DNA of 38,382 nt from the IMG/VR virus record IMGVR_UViG_3300043331_000832, positions 1-38,382 of that record; one strand, 5' to 3'. Origin of the DNA: a virus. Positions 1 through 6,785 of the stretch are shown one piece after another. A program made the position numbers and the translations under genes. The notes beneath the pieces were generated by a model. It did no database searches. It had not been told where the DNA came from and saw only the letters and a program-made list of their open reading frames with translations. How positions within the stretch are numbered: position 1 is the stretch's first letter; each line of letters opens with the position of its first letter.

Positions 1-2
1 AC

Positions 3-95
3 TCCAAGCGGGCACAGGTCATCGTGGCCGAGCGGGTCCGGACACAGAGCGGGCTTCACCACTGGCCGCACTGCGGCCCCCGGTGGTACGGTTAG
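3..95 (+). CDS. Possible C-terminal end of a plus-strand gene (partial)
   Basis: One plus-strand frame is open from the left edge to a TAG at 93-95 and would encode about 30 residues ending HCGPRWYG. Its codons favour G or C in the third position, and a strong hairpin follows 27 bases after the stop, which is what the end of a gene looks like. The other two plus frames are also open here, so the choice of frame rests only on codon use and the following hairpin. No family can be recognised from so short a piece. Confidence 0.25.
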   Translation, partial: SKRAQVIVAERVRTQSGLHHWPHCGPRWYG

Positions 96-122
96 ATCCG
101 AATTCCACTCTGCCTGGAATCC

Positions 123-159
123 CCACGAACCCCCCTTCGCAAGGAGGGGGGTTTCGTGG
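123..159 (+). terminator. Strong hairpin, likely terminator upstream of the small plus-strand gene
   Basis: CCACGAACCCCCC (123-135) pairs with GGGGGGTTTCGTGG (146-159), with one bulged T and a ten-base loop. The right arm supplies a short T run (152-154). It could end transcription from a plus-strand gene further left. The loop and right arm also hold an AAGGAGG sequence (141-147) just before the next gene's start codons, so it might instead control translation. Confidence 0.55.
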
Positions 160-172
160 TCCTATGGGCCTC

Positions 173-316
173 ATGCCTGTTCATCGAACCAAAGGCGGCG
201 GTTACCGCTGGGGTCGCACCGGCAAGATCTACCGCGGCAAGGGAGCAAAAGCCAGGGCGGCTCGTCAAGGTCGAGCGATCCGTGCCTCTCAGGCCAGAAG
301 GCGCAAGCGGAGCTAG
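173..316 (+). CDS. Small basic conserved phage protein (MPVHRTKGG... type)
   Basis: This 47-residue, strongly basic protein begins MPVHRTKGGGYRWGRTGK and continues with an Arg/Lys-rich KGAKARAARQGRAI segment. From memory this is a common small phage protein type (Lys-Gly-Gly-x-x-W-G, Ser/Thr-Gly-Lys, then A-x-R-Q-G-R-A-I). Its function is not established, although the charge suggests nucleic-acid binding. I chose the ATG at 173 because family members start at the MPxxxxKGG motif. An in-frame ATG at 164 and a GTG at 83 are alternatives. It is the only convincing plus-strand gene, and it converges on the minus-strand genes at a shared bidirectional terminator. Confidence 0.7.
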   Translation: MPVHRTKGGGYRWGRTGKIYRGKGAKARAARQGRAIRASQARRRKRS

Positions 317-335
317 CCAACCGACCTACAGAGTG

Positions 336-415
336 CTACGGTCCTGTTGCCCGTAGGAAAGCGGGCCTCACAACCACTACGGGGTTGGTCTTTGCCATAG
401 CGCCTAAACCCGTAG
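336..415. repeat. Four alternating CTACGG / CCGTAG elements
   Basis: CTACGG occurs at 336-341 and 377-382, and its reverse complement CCGTAG at 351-356 and 410-415. They form two inverted pairs with 9-base and 27-base spacers. They lie between the end of the small plus-strand gene and the bidirectional terminator. They could be protein-binding half sites or RNA stems, and the sequence does not say which. No gene is seen in 317-420. Confidence 0.5.
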
Positions 416-423
416 GACAAAGA

Positions 424-467
424 GAAACCCCCCTGCGCCTTTGACGAGACAGGCGCAGAGGGGTTTC
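424..467. terminator. Bidirectional intrinsic terminator
   Basis: A 17-base arm (424-440, GAAACCCCCCTGCGCCT) pairs with 451-467 (AGGCGCAGAGGGGTTTC) with one mismatch, around a ten-base loop. T-rich sequence follows on both strands. It sits between the convergent plus-strand gene (ending 316) and the minus-strand secreted protein (ending 483), so it can stop transcription from both sides. Confidence 0.85.
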
Positions 468-482
468 TTTGCTTTGGACTGA

Positions 483-1124
483 CTAGCCGGTCTGAGGCGG
501 AGTCGCCTGAATCGGCCCGCAGGGCATCGGCCCGCCGTCGAGGCAGATCACCCGCGGGGGGGCGGGAGGATCAACCGGCGGCGGCGGGGGAGGCGGCGGC
601 GGCGGGGGAGGCGGCTCGCAATCATCACCCTCGCACGGTGGCGGGGGAGGCTCCGTGGTCGTCGGCGGCTCCGTGGTCGGAGGCGGACAGTCCTGGCCAC
701 CCTCCGGGCAAGGGCACTCGTCGATACCTTCCTCACACGGGTCATCGGGAACCGTGGTCGGAACCGTCGTATCCGGCGGCTCGCATTCCTCATGGGACTC
801 TTCCGGCTGGAAGTAGAACCAATCAGCGAGGCCAGAGGACCCGTGGCTCGTGTAGTGAAGCCCGACGCCTTCCAGTCCGACCCAGGTGACGTTGGGGTTG
901 TTCAGGTGCGGCTCCTGGCTGGTGTTGGCCTGCCAGCTACCACCGGGGAACGCAGGCGGCGGGTCAACCGCGATCGGGCCACCGGTCCACGAGTAGTGCT
1001 GAGCGGGAACATCGACCACGACCACACAGTCATCTGGCGTGTCGGTGGCTGATGCGTTGCTCACCACCCCGACGATGGCCAGGGCCGCCAGGGCGGCCAG
1101 AATGGACAAGAACAGCTTCTTCAT
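483..1124 (-). CDS. Secreted proline- and cysteine-rich protein
   Basis: The protein has 213 residues. It begins MKKLFLSILAALAALAIVGV followed by SNASA, a textbook Sec signal peptide with likely cleavage near residue 26. The next roughly 90 residues form a Trp/Gly/Asn-containing region that may fold. The C-terminal half is low complexity: Thr/Pro linkers such as TTEPPTTTEPP, several Cys pairs and a run of 13 prolines. Longer upstream starts are in frame, but the ATG at 1124 has the sequence AGGAAGGAT six bases upstream and makes the signal peptide N-terminal. It has its own promoter and a terminator on each side of the logic: it is the last minus-strand gene before the 424-467 stem-loop. No family was recognised. 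Thr/Pro linkers are typical of actinobacterial exported proteins. It could be a cell-wall-spanning lysis helper, an exclusion factor or a host-modifying protein, and none of these is shown. Confidence 0.75.
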   Translation of the reverse strand: MKKLFLSILAALAALAIVGVVSNASATDTPDDCVVVVDVPAQHYSWTGGPIAVDPPPAFPGGSWQANTSQEPHLNNPNVTWVGLEGVGLHYTSHGSSGLADWFYFQPEESHEECEPPDTTVPTTVPDDPCEEGIDECPCPEGGQDCPPPTTEPPTTTEPPPPPCEGDDCEPPPPPPPPPPPPPVDPPAPPRVICLDGGPMPCGPIQATPPQTG

Positions 1125-1130
1125 TGGCAG

Positions 1131-1139
1131 ATCCTTCCT
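1131..1139 (-). promoter_or_regulatory. Ribosome binding site setting the start at 1124
   Basis: AGGAAGGAT on the minus strand lies six bases before the ATG at 1124. This is why the start that places the signal peptide at the N-terminus was chosen over in-frame upstream codons. Confidence 0.75.
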
Positions 1140-1152
1140 GTAGGGTGAGACC

Positions 1153-1182
1153 ACTATAGACGACCGTGCGTGGTGAGTCGAA
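1153..1182 (-). promoter_or_regulatory. Putative sigma70-type promoter for the secreted protein
   Basis: On the minus strand a -35-like TTCGAC (1177-1182) is followed after 18 bases by a -10-like TATAGT (1153-1158), which matches five of six consensus positions. Transcription would begin about 20 bases before the start codon at 1124, leaving room for the ribosome site. The 196-base gap after the big fibre gene is the largest in the minus-strand cluster, which fits a separate promoter. A 9-base direct repeat GTCTCCTGC (1239-1247, 1287-1295) also lies in this gap. Confidence 0.5.
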
Positions 1183-1319
1183 CGCTGAGTGCTACAACTT
1201 GGTAACACTTATGACAAAACCTTCACCGGCCCTGAGCGGTCTCCTGCTACATCGGCAACCCAGGACGGTTGTTGAGGGGTTTTCTCGTCTCCTGCGGCCA
1301 CACAGGCTGAATCGTGGGC

Positions 1320-4300
1320 CTAGAACGGCACCCCTGCGGTTTGAGAAATGCTGGTGACCGGCACGTTATTGATGTGGGTGATCGACGTTCTCGACACTCC
1401 GGCAACGTGACTGATCACGCCAGTGGTATCAGTGGGGGTGGGCAGTGGAAGTACAAAGACCAAATTCAGGGTTGCGGGAGTGATATTTGCACTTGCGGTG
1501 ATCGCGGGCGTCGAGACGTTCCAGTCCCGAGCAATGACCGCAGGTGTGACATTGGCCGAAGCGGTGACCGAAGGGGTCGGCAAAGCAAAGACCCTTGCGA
1601 CCGGTGACGGTGTGACCGTCGAGGTGGCAGTCGGTGCTGGGTTGTTGTGAGTGAAGATCCCAGCCACCGGGGCAGGGGTGCGGGTCCCGGTGGCAGTGAC
1701 CGTCGGCGTGTTGAGGGTGAAGGCCCGAGCAATCGTGGTCGGAGTAATCTGACTTCCTGCGGTGACCGGAGGCGTCGGAACCGTGAACGTCCGGGCGATG
1801 GCTGCGGGCAGCGCCACCTCTCCGGTGGTGACCGTCGGAGACTGAACGACGAAGACCCGAGCAATGGCGTCGGGGGTGATGTTGGCGGTGGCGGTGTGGC
1901 TGGGGGTGTTGAGCGCAAACGCTCGATTGACTGGGGCTGGTGTGATTTCTGCGGAAGCAGTGACACTTGGGGCATTCAGTGTGAAAGAACGAGCAACAGT
2001 CGCAGGCGTCATGCTGCTGGAAGCAGTGGCACTTGGCGTTTGAACGGTTACAGCAGCAGGCACTGGGGCCGGCACGACATCGGCCGATGCCGTGACCGTC
2101 GGAGCATTGACGGTGAACGATCGAGCAACTGTGGCGGGAGTGACGTTGGAAGTAGCGGTTGGGCTAGGCGTGTTGACGGTGAGGACCCGAGCAATAGTCG
2201 CCGGGGTGGCATCGGTCGAGGCGGTGACCGTTGGCGTGTTGACCGTAAAGACCCGAGCCACAGTGGTAGGGGTGACGTTGGCCGAAGCCGTGACCGTCGG
2301 CGTATTGAGGGCAAAAGCGCGGGCGACGGTGGCGGGGGTGATCTCTGCTCCCGCGGTGACCGTCGGCGTGTTGACGGTGAAGGCCCGAGCAACGGTGGCG
2401 GGGGTGACTTCGCTGCTTTCAACCACCGTCGGCGTGTTGACGGTGAAAGCCCTCGCCACCGTGGCCGGAGTGACCTCAGCCGAGGCGGTGACCGTCGGCG
2501 TGTTGATGGCGAAGGCCCGAGCAACGGTGGCGGGGGTGATCTCTGCTCCCGCGGTGACTGTCGGCGTGTTGACCGCAGAAGTGACAGCGACAGGATCAGG
2601 TTCAGTCTGGGCCGAGGATGCAGGAGCCACCGCCGGGTACAGCATGAGGACGCCGACCGCGGAGGTGGCCGACGAGCCGGTCCCAGACTGAGAGGCAAAG
2701 TTGCCGGAAGAGGTGTAGGCGTTGAACGGCGGGGCGGGACCGTCGGCGTGGGTGTCCACGTCGGCCCAGCCGAGGGCCAAGCGGATGGTCTGGCCACCGG
2801 AAACCCCGGTGGACATGGACGTGAAGCCGTCAGGGAGGGTGATAGCCCCGTCGGCGTTGCTGGCCCCGATCCACACCGCGGTCTGGCGCTGCCCGAAGAT
2901 CGTCTGCGCCGGAGCAGGCATATCGGTCGAAGCCGACGAGTTGCCCTGCCCAGACACAAAGCCGACCCACTGCTTGTCGACCCGGAACATGACTCCGGCC
3001 ATGATCCCCGCAGTGCTCTTAGTGACCGTCAGGTTCCCCGACTCGGAGCCAGTCGCCACTTTGTGAAGCACCCGCCCAGAGATGGAGGCCACCACCCCGA
3101 AGTTGGTCTGTGTGACATCCCAATCGGTGGCCGACACCGTGCCGCCGTTCTTTGGGGCAATCACACAGTACAGGTGCTCCCCCGCCTGGATGCCCGAGGG
3201 ATAGGGCACGTCGATGGTTGTTGAGGAAGCGGTCTCGACCGCGGTGCCGACACCCAGGATCGCGGGCGCTGCCCGTTCGGTGGTAAGCGGCGTCGAATCG
3301 GCTTCGATGATGACGCCATCCATGACGCCAAGACCCTCATCGGTGTCGGCGGCAACATCGATCTGGACGCCATGAACCGGTGAGCCGAGAAGCTCAGCCG
3401 GGATCTCACACGGACCAAGAATGGTTTCACCGTTGACTTCGACGGCCACAAAACCATCGACCGACCGGAGCAGGATCTCGTCGGTGGGTTCGGGGTACAC
3501 CGTGGCGAGTTGGATTTCCAAGTAGGAAAAGTCCTCTTGAGCCTTGCCGATCAGCCCAAGTTCAGCCCACTGGAAAGGTGGCGGCACGAACCACGCTGAA
3601 ATCCCAAGATAGGTACTTTCGGTGTCAATGTGGAGCGTGCCACCGAAGGCCGGAAGGTCCGGATCCGAACCGGTGTACATCGACCCGTCGTAGCGAGCAC
3701 GAACATCGTCAGTAAGAGTGCGGGTGTTGCGCCAAGCCAAGCCCCGCCGCCCGCCTCCGTCAACAAAGTCTTGATCCGGCCCCCGGAAATCGACTACCGC
3801 AAGCTTGCCGCTGACGATTCCCATCTCGTCCTGGCTGTCGGGATAGTCCAAGAACATATCCCGCAAGCCAGTAGCCGCCGGAATCGGGCCATCGGAGTAG
3901 ATCGAGAAGTCAATCGTGAACGGGCCATCGGCATGGCCGGTGACGTAGGGTTGTCGAACAATCGAAGTAACCGCGATAGGATCGGGGGTCGGGCTGGCGC
4001 TTTCGGTTGGTGTCGGTGTGTTGAGGGTGAAAGCGCAGGCGATGGTGGCGGGAGTGATATCGGCCGAAGCAGTGACGGTCGGCGTGTTTACTGTGAAACT
4101 TCGAGCAATGGTGTCAGGGGTCTCATTGACATCGCCCGCCGCCAGCCGCAGCCGGATGAAGGACATGACCCCGGCCCCGTTGGTGTCGCCGCCCGTGACC
4201 GGCAGCGCCCCGTCCGGCCCGGCCGAGGCGGTGCCCGACGAGTAGGCCATGTCGATGACGTGGCCCCGCAGGTCGGTACCGGAGGAGGTGGTGCCGTCGA

Positions 4301-4880
4301 GCCGGGTGTTGGACGACCCGAAGGTCACCCCGCTGACGGTGCAGGTGTGGGTCCCGAGGGTGCCGAGGTCGCCGTTGACGCTGCCGAACGAGATCAGCCA
4401 GTCGCCGGAGGCCAGGGCGATCGTGGTGCCCGACGCCGCGGGGTTGCAGCCGGTGTTGCTGACCGAGTTGTCCGCCGCGCTGGCCCCGGTCGGGGTGTCC
4501 CAGGACTCGCCGCCCCCCAGGCTGTAGGAGATGGCGCCCCGCATGGTGCAGTTCGGGGTGCCGGTCAGGTCGACGGCGGGCATGGTCGACCACCCGGCGT
4601 CCTTGATCCGGTAGTAGACCGCCATCCCGACGTTGCCCTCGTCGTTGGAGCCGTTGGTCAGCCCCGAGTTGGCGACCGACGTGTTGGCGACCAGTGTCCA
4701 GTCGGTGGGGGTGTTGGCCGACACGCTGCCCGTCCCCGACCCGTACTTCCAGATGACGAACAGCAGCACCATGTCGCCGTTCGTGGTCGTCCCCCCGGTG
4801 GCCGGGAGGGCGGGCGCCGACATCGGGTCGGTGGCGCCCCCAGAGGCGATCTGAGTGGTGGCGCGGAGAGCGATGGCCAT
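1320..4880 (-). CDS. Large repeat-containing tail fibre / adhesin
   Basis: This 1186-residue protein is the last of the tail genes and probably contacts the host surface. Residues 1 to about 250 look like a beta-sandwich domain. A short repeat block follows, then a LamG/concanavalin-like region (about 305-535, rich in Trp, Gly and Asp) and a second beta-sandwich domain (about 540-760) resembling the first in layout. Residues about 772-1145 are seventeen tandem 22-residue repeats of the form TPTVTASAxxTPATVARxFTVN. The end (about 1150-1186) is unique. It lies just after the small tail protein ending at 4893, with an ATG start at 4880 and a weak GGTGG upstream. The first 740 bases are clearly more GC-rich than the rest, which suggests module exchange. 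The fibre role follows from position, size and repeats, and no receptor is known. Confidence 0.75.
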   Translation of the reverse strand: MAIALRATTQIASGGATDPMSAPALPATGGTTTNGDMVLLFVIWKYGSGTGSVSANTPTDWTLVANTSVANSGLTNGSNDEGNVGMAVYYRIKDAGWSTMPAVDLTGTPNCTMRGAISYSLGGGESWDTPTGASAADNSVSNTGCNPAASGTTIALASGDWLISFGSVNGDLGTLGTHTCTVSGVTFGSSNTRLDGTTSSGTDLRGHVIDMAYSSGTASAGPDGALPVTGGDTNGAGVMSFIRLRLAAGDVNETPDTIARSFTVNTPTVTASADITPATIACAFTLNTPTPTESASPTPDPIAVTSIVRQPYVTGHADGPFTIDFSIYSDGPIPAATGLRDMFLDYPDSQDEMGIVSGKLAVVDFRGPDQDFVDGGGRRGLAWRNTRTLTDDVRARYDGSMYTGSDPDLPAFGGTLHIDTESTYLGISAWFVPPPFQWAELGLIGKAQEDFSYLEIQLATVYPEPTDEILLRSVDGFVAVEVNGETILGPCEIPAELLGSPVHGVQIDVAADTDEGLGVMDGVIIEADSTPLTTERAAPAILGVGTAVETASSTTIDVPYPSGIQAGEHLYCVIAPKNGGTVSATDWDVTQTNFGVVASISGRVLHKVATGSESGNLTVTKSTAGIMAGVMFRVDKQWVGFVSGQGNSSASTDMPAPAQTIFGQRQTAVWIGASNADGAITLPDGFTSMSTGVSGGQTIRLALGWADVDTHADGPAPPFNAYTSSGNFASQSGTGSSATSAVGVLMLYPAVAPASSAQTEPDPVAVTSAVNTPTVTAGAEITPATVARAFAINTPTVTASAEVTPATVARAFTVNTPTVVESSEVTPATVARAFTVNTPTVTAGAEITPATVARAFALNTPTVTASANVTPTTVARVFTVNTPTVTASTDATPATIARVLTVNTPSPTATSNVTPATVARSFTVNAPTVTASADVVPAPVPAAVTVQTPSATASSSMTPATVARSFTLNAPSVTASAEITPAPVNRAFALNTPSHTATANITPDAIARVFVVQSPTVTTGEVALPAAIARTFTVPTPPVTAGSQITPTTIARAFTLNTPTVTATGTRTPAPVAGIFTHNNPAPTATSTVTPSPVARVFALPTPSVTASANVTPAVIARDWNVSTPAITASANITPATLNLVFVLPLPTPTDTTGVISHVAGVSRTSITHINNVPVTSISQTAGVPF
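1446..2567 (-). repeat. Seventeen tandem 66-bp (22-residue) repeats in the fibre gene
   Basis: The register is exact: seventeen units of 66 bases fill 1446-2567 with no insertion or deletion. The consensus unit is TPTVTASAxxTPATVARAFTVN. Conserved positions are Thr-Pro at the start, T-x-T-A at 3-6, Thr-Pro at 11-12 and Val/Ile-Ala-Arg at 15-17. Units nearest the N-terminus are most alike. Later units diverge, as expected of an array that grows at one side. A decayed partial copy of the same repeat lies at about 3960-4130, after the first domain. Confidence 0.9.
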
Positions 4881-4892
4881 CAGGCCACCGGC

Positions 4893-5336
4893 CTAGTAGT
4901 AATCGAGGGTGAAGATGCCCGAGGCGTGCCAGACGATGGTCAAGGTCCCGCCCGTGGTGCTCACCGCAGTCACGAAGTCAGAAAGCCACACGAGTTGATC
5001 AGTGGCAGAAGATCCAACGTTGAAGTACCCAACCGCCCCCATGGCATTCGTGATGGTGCTGGAGGACCAGGCGACATCCGTCGCATCGAAAGTGAGAACA
5101 CTTGAGGTAAAGGTCACCTCGGTCCCAGTAATGGCATTGCCACCCGTCGTGTAGCCACCACCCGAGCCGATCTCGTTGGTGATGTCGTCTCGGAAATCAT
5201 GCGTGTCAAAGTTGGGGGTGTACGAGTCGGTGACCAGCAGAACCTTGTTGTCCTCGGCCTCCAGACTTTCACCCGCAGTATCAATGAAGATCTTCTCCAG
5301 CGTGGGGCCATAAAGACCCGGAACGGTAATCGCCAT
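4893..5336 (-). CDS. Small tail-associated structural protein
   Basis: The 147-residue protein begins MAITVPGLYGPTLEKIF and contains the sequences KVLLVTDSYTPNFDTHDF and TNEIGSGGGYTTGG, then beta-rich Ser/Thr segments ending in TLDYY. From memory this matches a small protein found beside fibre genes in many tailed phages ('virion structural protein', no defined activity). A GGAGG lies 11 bases before the ATG, and the previous gene's stop codon is only two bases upstream. The next gene is the large fibre, so a tail-tip or fibre-attachment role is likely but inferred. Confidence 0.7.
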   Translation of the reverse strand: MAITVPGLYGPTLEKIFIDTAGESLEAEDNKVLLVTDSYTPNFDTHDFRDDITNEIGSGGGYTTGGNAITGTEVTFTSSVLTFDATDVAWSSSTITNAMGAVGYFNVGSSATDQLVWLSDFVTAVSTTGGTLTIVWHASGIFTLDYY

Positions 5337-5338
5337 TA

Positions 5339-5569
5339 CTACTTGGCCTCCACGCTCGACGTAACGGGTTCAGGGGTGACCTCCCCTGCGGCGGCGGCAA
5401 ACGCTTGATGAACCTTTCGCCAGCCCTGCCGGAATTCCCGAAGTTCATTCTTGGCCTCTCGGGCAGCTTCGGGATCCTTGCCCTGCTTTGCCTTGACCAT
5501 TTCCTTGACAAGCTCAGCATTCCGGATCGTCAGATCCATGTCATCTTTGATGCCGGTGTCGAATGCCAT
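5339..5569 (-). CDS. Small helical protein of unknown function in the tail-fibre cluster
   Basis: The product has 76 residues, is mostly predicted helix, and is rich in Lys, Glu and Ala (for example AELVKEMVKAKQGKDPEAAR), with a Pro/Val tail. I chose the ATG at 5569, which shares one base with the previous stop (TGATG) and has GGGAGG five bases upstream. A TTG one codon earlier is possible. No family was recognised. Its place between two small tail-cluster genes suggests a minor virion component or chaperone. Confidence 0.65.
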   Translation of the reverse strand: MAFDTGIKDDMDLTIRNAELVKEMVKAKQGKDPEAAREAKNELREFRQGWRKVHQAFAAAAGEVTPEPVTSSVEAK

Positions 5570-5796
5570 CAATGCCTCCCAAGAGTCTTGCGGACGGGCT
5601 GAGGGTAAGCAACGGCATCCATCGCATCGTCGCTTTCAATGTGCTTCACGAAGCCATCGCCTTCCGTCCCCTCGATCACTACACGAACCTTCTTCCCATT
5701 GGGAAGCGTGACCATCTTCTCTTGACGAACTCCCCGCATGAAATGAAGCGAATCAGGAGGCGTCCAGAGCTTCTGGCCTTCCATCGGCTGGGACAT
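5569..5796 (-). CDS. Small protein of unknown function in the tail-fibre cluster
   Basis: The 75-residue protein begins MSQPMEGQKLWTPPDSLHF and has a central beta-like stretch with a GKKVRVVIEG core. The ATG at 5796 is preceded at seven bases by AAGGAG (5804-5809), so it is preferred over an earlier in-frame start at 5826. It ends in one-base overlap with the next gene, indicating coupled translation. No family was recognised. Confidence 0.65.
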   Translation of the reverse strand: MSQPMEGQKLWTPPDSLHFMRGVRQEKMVTLPNGKKVRVVIEGTEGDGFVKHIESDDAMDAVAYPQPVRKTLGRH

Positions 5797-5803
5797 TACA
5801 TGG

Positions 5804-5809
5804 CTCCTT
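5804..5809 (-). promoter_or_regulatory. Ribosome binding site setting the start at 5796
   Basis: AAGGAG on the minus strand lies seven bases before the ATG at 5796. The longer in-frame start at 5826 has no such site, so the shorter protein is preferred. Confidence 0.65.
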
Positions 5810-5841
5810 GCCGGTTGGTCCACCACTTGGGGTGGGTTTAT

Positions 5842-6444
5842 CTAGGCATGCGTGAGCAAGAACGGTGAAGGATAGAAGTAGATAATATTGGACTTGTAGA
5901 CGTGCCCCATCACCTGAATCTGATCCCCGGACCCGCTCGGCTGCGTCTCGGTCAACTCTCCTGGCGTAGTTGACAAGTAAAGCGTTGCTCCTGGCGTGTA
6001 AGTATCAGTGTCGTCACGCAAGAATCCCCCGGCCCCCCCGAACCAACCTGAAGCATCAGTGGCGATCGCTTCGATCGCAATGAACATCGCCCCAGCAGTC
6101 GAAGCGGCATCGGCGTCCGCTTTGACCATCTTGGAGGATGAGTTGATGTAGCACACATCCCCCAGTACGAGGTTCTCTCCTGCTTGCAGGTTGGCTCGGG
6201 GGCCATCCCAGGTGTCGTCGGCCAGGGATTGCGGCAGGACACTCACCGAACCCGGTGGTCCCTGCGGGCCAGGCTCCCCCTCTATGGTGACTTGCAACGA
6301 TTGATCAACGAGATCCAGTGTTAGTGGAATCTCATCGATCGTGATGTCGAAGTCTTGATCTGAGTTGATCGATGCATCGATAGCAGAGCCACCTTCCAGC
6401 GAAATCGCTGAAGGCAATGTCTCTGCTTCGATAGTGATGATCAC
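5842..6444 (-). CDS. Tail-tip protein with short collagen-like segment
   Basis: The protein has 200 residues. An acidic N-terminal beta region (1-55) is followed by a short Gly-x-Y collagen-like stretch, GEPGPQGPPGS, near residues 56-66. The C-terminal domain (about 75-200) contains DVCYIN, SGWFGGAGG and GDQIQVMGHVYKSN. This architecture (short collagen stem plus small beta head) is common in phage fibres, where the collagen segment drives trimerisation. The start is a GTG that overlaps the previous stop (GTGA). The preceding 114-residue gene is probably its partner. The exact function is inferred. Confidence 0.65.
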   Translation of the reverse strand: MIITIEAETLPSAISLEGGSAIDASINSDQDFDITIDEIPLTLDLVDQSLQVTIEGEPGPQGPPGSVSVLPQSLADDTWDGPRANLQAGENLVLGDVCYINSSSKMVKADADAASTAGAMFIAIEAIATDASGWFGGAGGFLRDDTDTYTPGATLYLSTTPGELTETQPSGSGDQIQVMGHVYKSNIIYFYPSPFLLTHA

Positions 6445-6785
6445 GTAGTGACCTCAGGAAGTGTTGAGATCGTTCCCTGCCACATCGTGCGAACGTTGCC
6501 CGAAGGATCGGTCCACTGGATGTCGTACTCATAGTCAGATCCAGGGGACAGTTCCGTCGTCACCGTCTTGTCGATCTTGAACACGAAGGTTGTATCCGGA
6601 GATGAGAAGGCGATGTTGGAGATGGTCACCGCCCGGATCGTTCCGTTGTCATCAATGTCCGAATCGAACGTGTAGCCCGAGAAATCCACATCGTGCAAAC
6701 GGATCGTTCTGATGAAATCGTCACCAACGACCACACCGACGATGTTGACAATGTGGGGAGAAGCGTCAAGTGTGATCGTCGGCAT
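6441..6785 (-). CDS. Ig-like tail/baseplate protein (BppU-like N-domain)
   Basis: The 114-residue, all-beta protein carries the sequences DDFIRTIRLHDVDFSGYTF and SPGSDYEYDIQWTDPSGNVR and ends with a strand leading to EVTT. This resembles the small Ig-like domains found at the N-terminus of lactococcal-type upper baseplate proteins and other fibre-anchoring proteins. The resemblance is by pattern, not by alignment. Its ATG shares one base with the endolysin stop (TGATG), and its own stop overlaps the next start. It likely attaches fibres to the tail tip. Confidence 0.6.
   Translation of the reverse strand: MPTITLDASPHIVNIVGVVVGDDFIRTIRLHDVDFSGYTFDSDIDDNGTIRAVTISNIAFSSPDTTFVFKIDKTVTTELSPGSDYEYDIQWTDPSGNVRTMWQGTISTLPEVTT

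Noticed and set aside
330-420. tRNA-like or small RNA gene in the left intergenic stretch
   Set aside because: The CTACGG/CCGTAG stems do not make a cloverleaf, and no anticodon arm or T-loop sequence was found.
483-500. C-terminal PPQTG of the secreted protein as a sortase signal
   Set aside because: The stop codon follows at once. There is no hydrophobic segment or basic tail, so sortase anchoring is not supported.
1446-2567. The regular 66-base repeat array as a possible CRISPR
   Set aside because: There are no unique spacers: the units are contiguous, coding and in frame.
1647-3224. Long plus-strand open frame of over 500 codons opposite the fibre gene
   Set aside because: It is a by-product of the 66-base repeats: with a period divisible by three, any stop-free frame stays open through the array. 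Its product is Gly/Arg/Asp low complexity, with no ribosome site.
3630-5105. Plus-strand frame of about 491 codons opposite the fibre N-terminus
   Set aside because: It runs across two minus-strand genes and owes its openness to the GC-rich segment. The product is Arg/Gly/Val low complexity.
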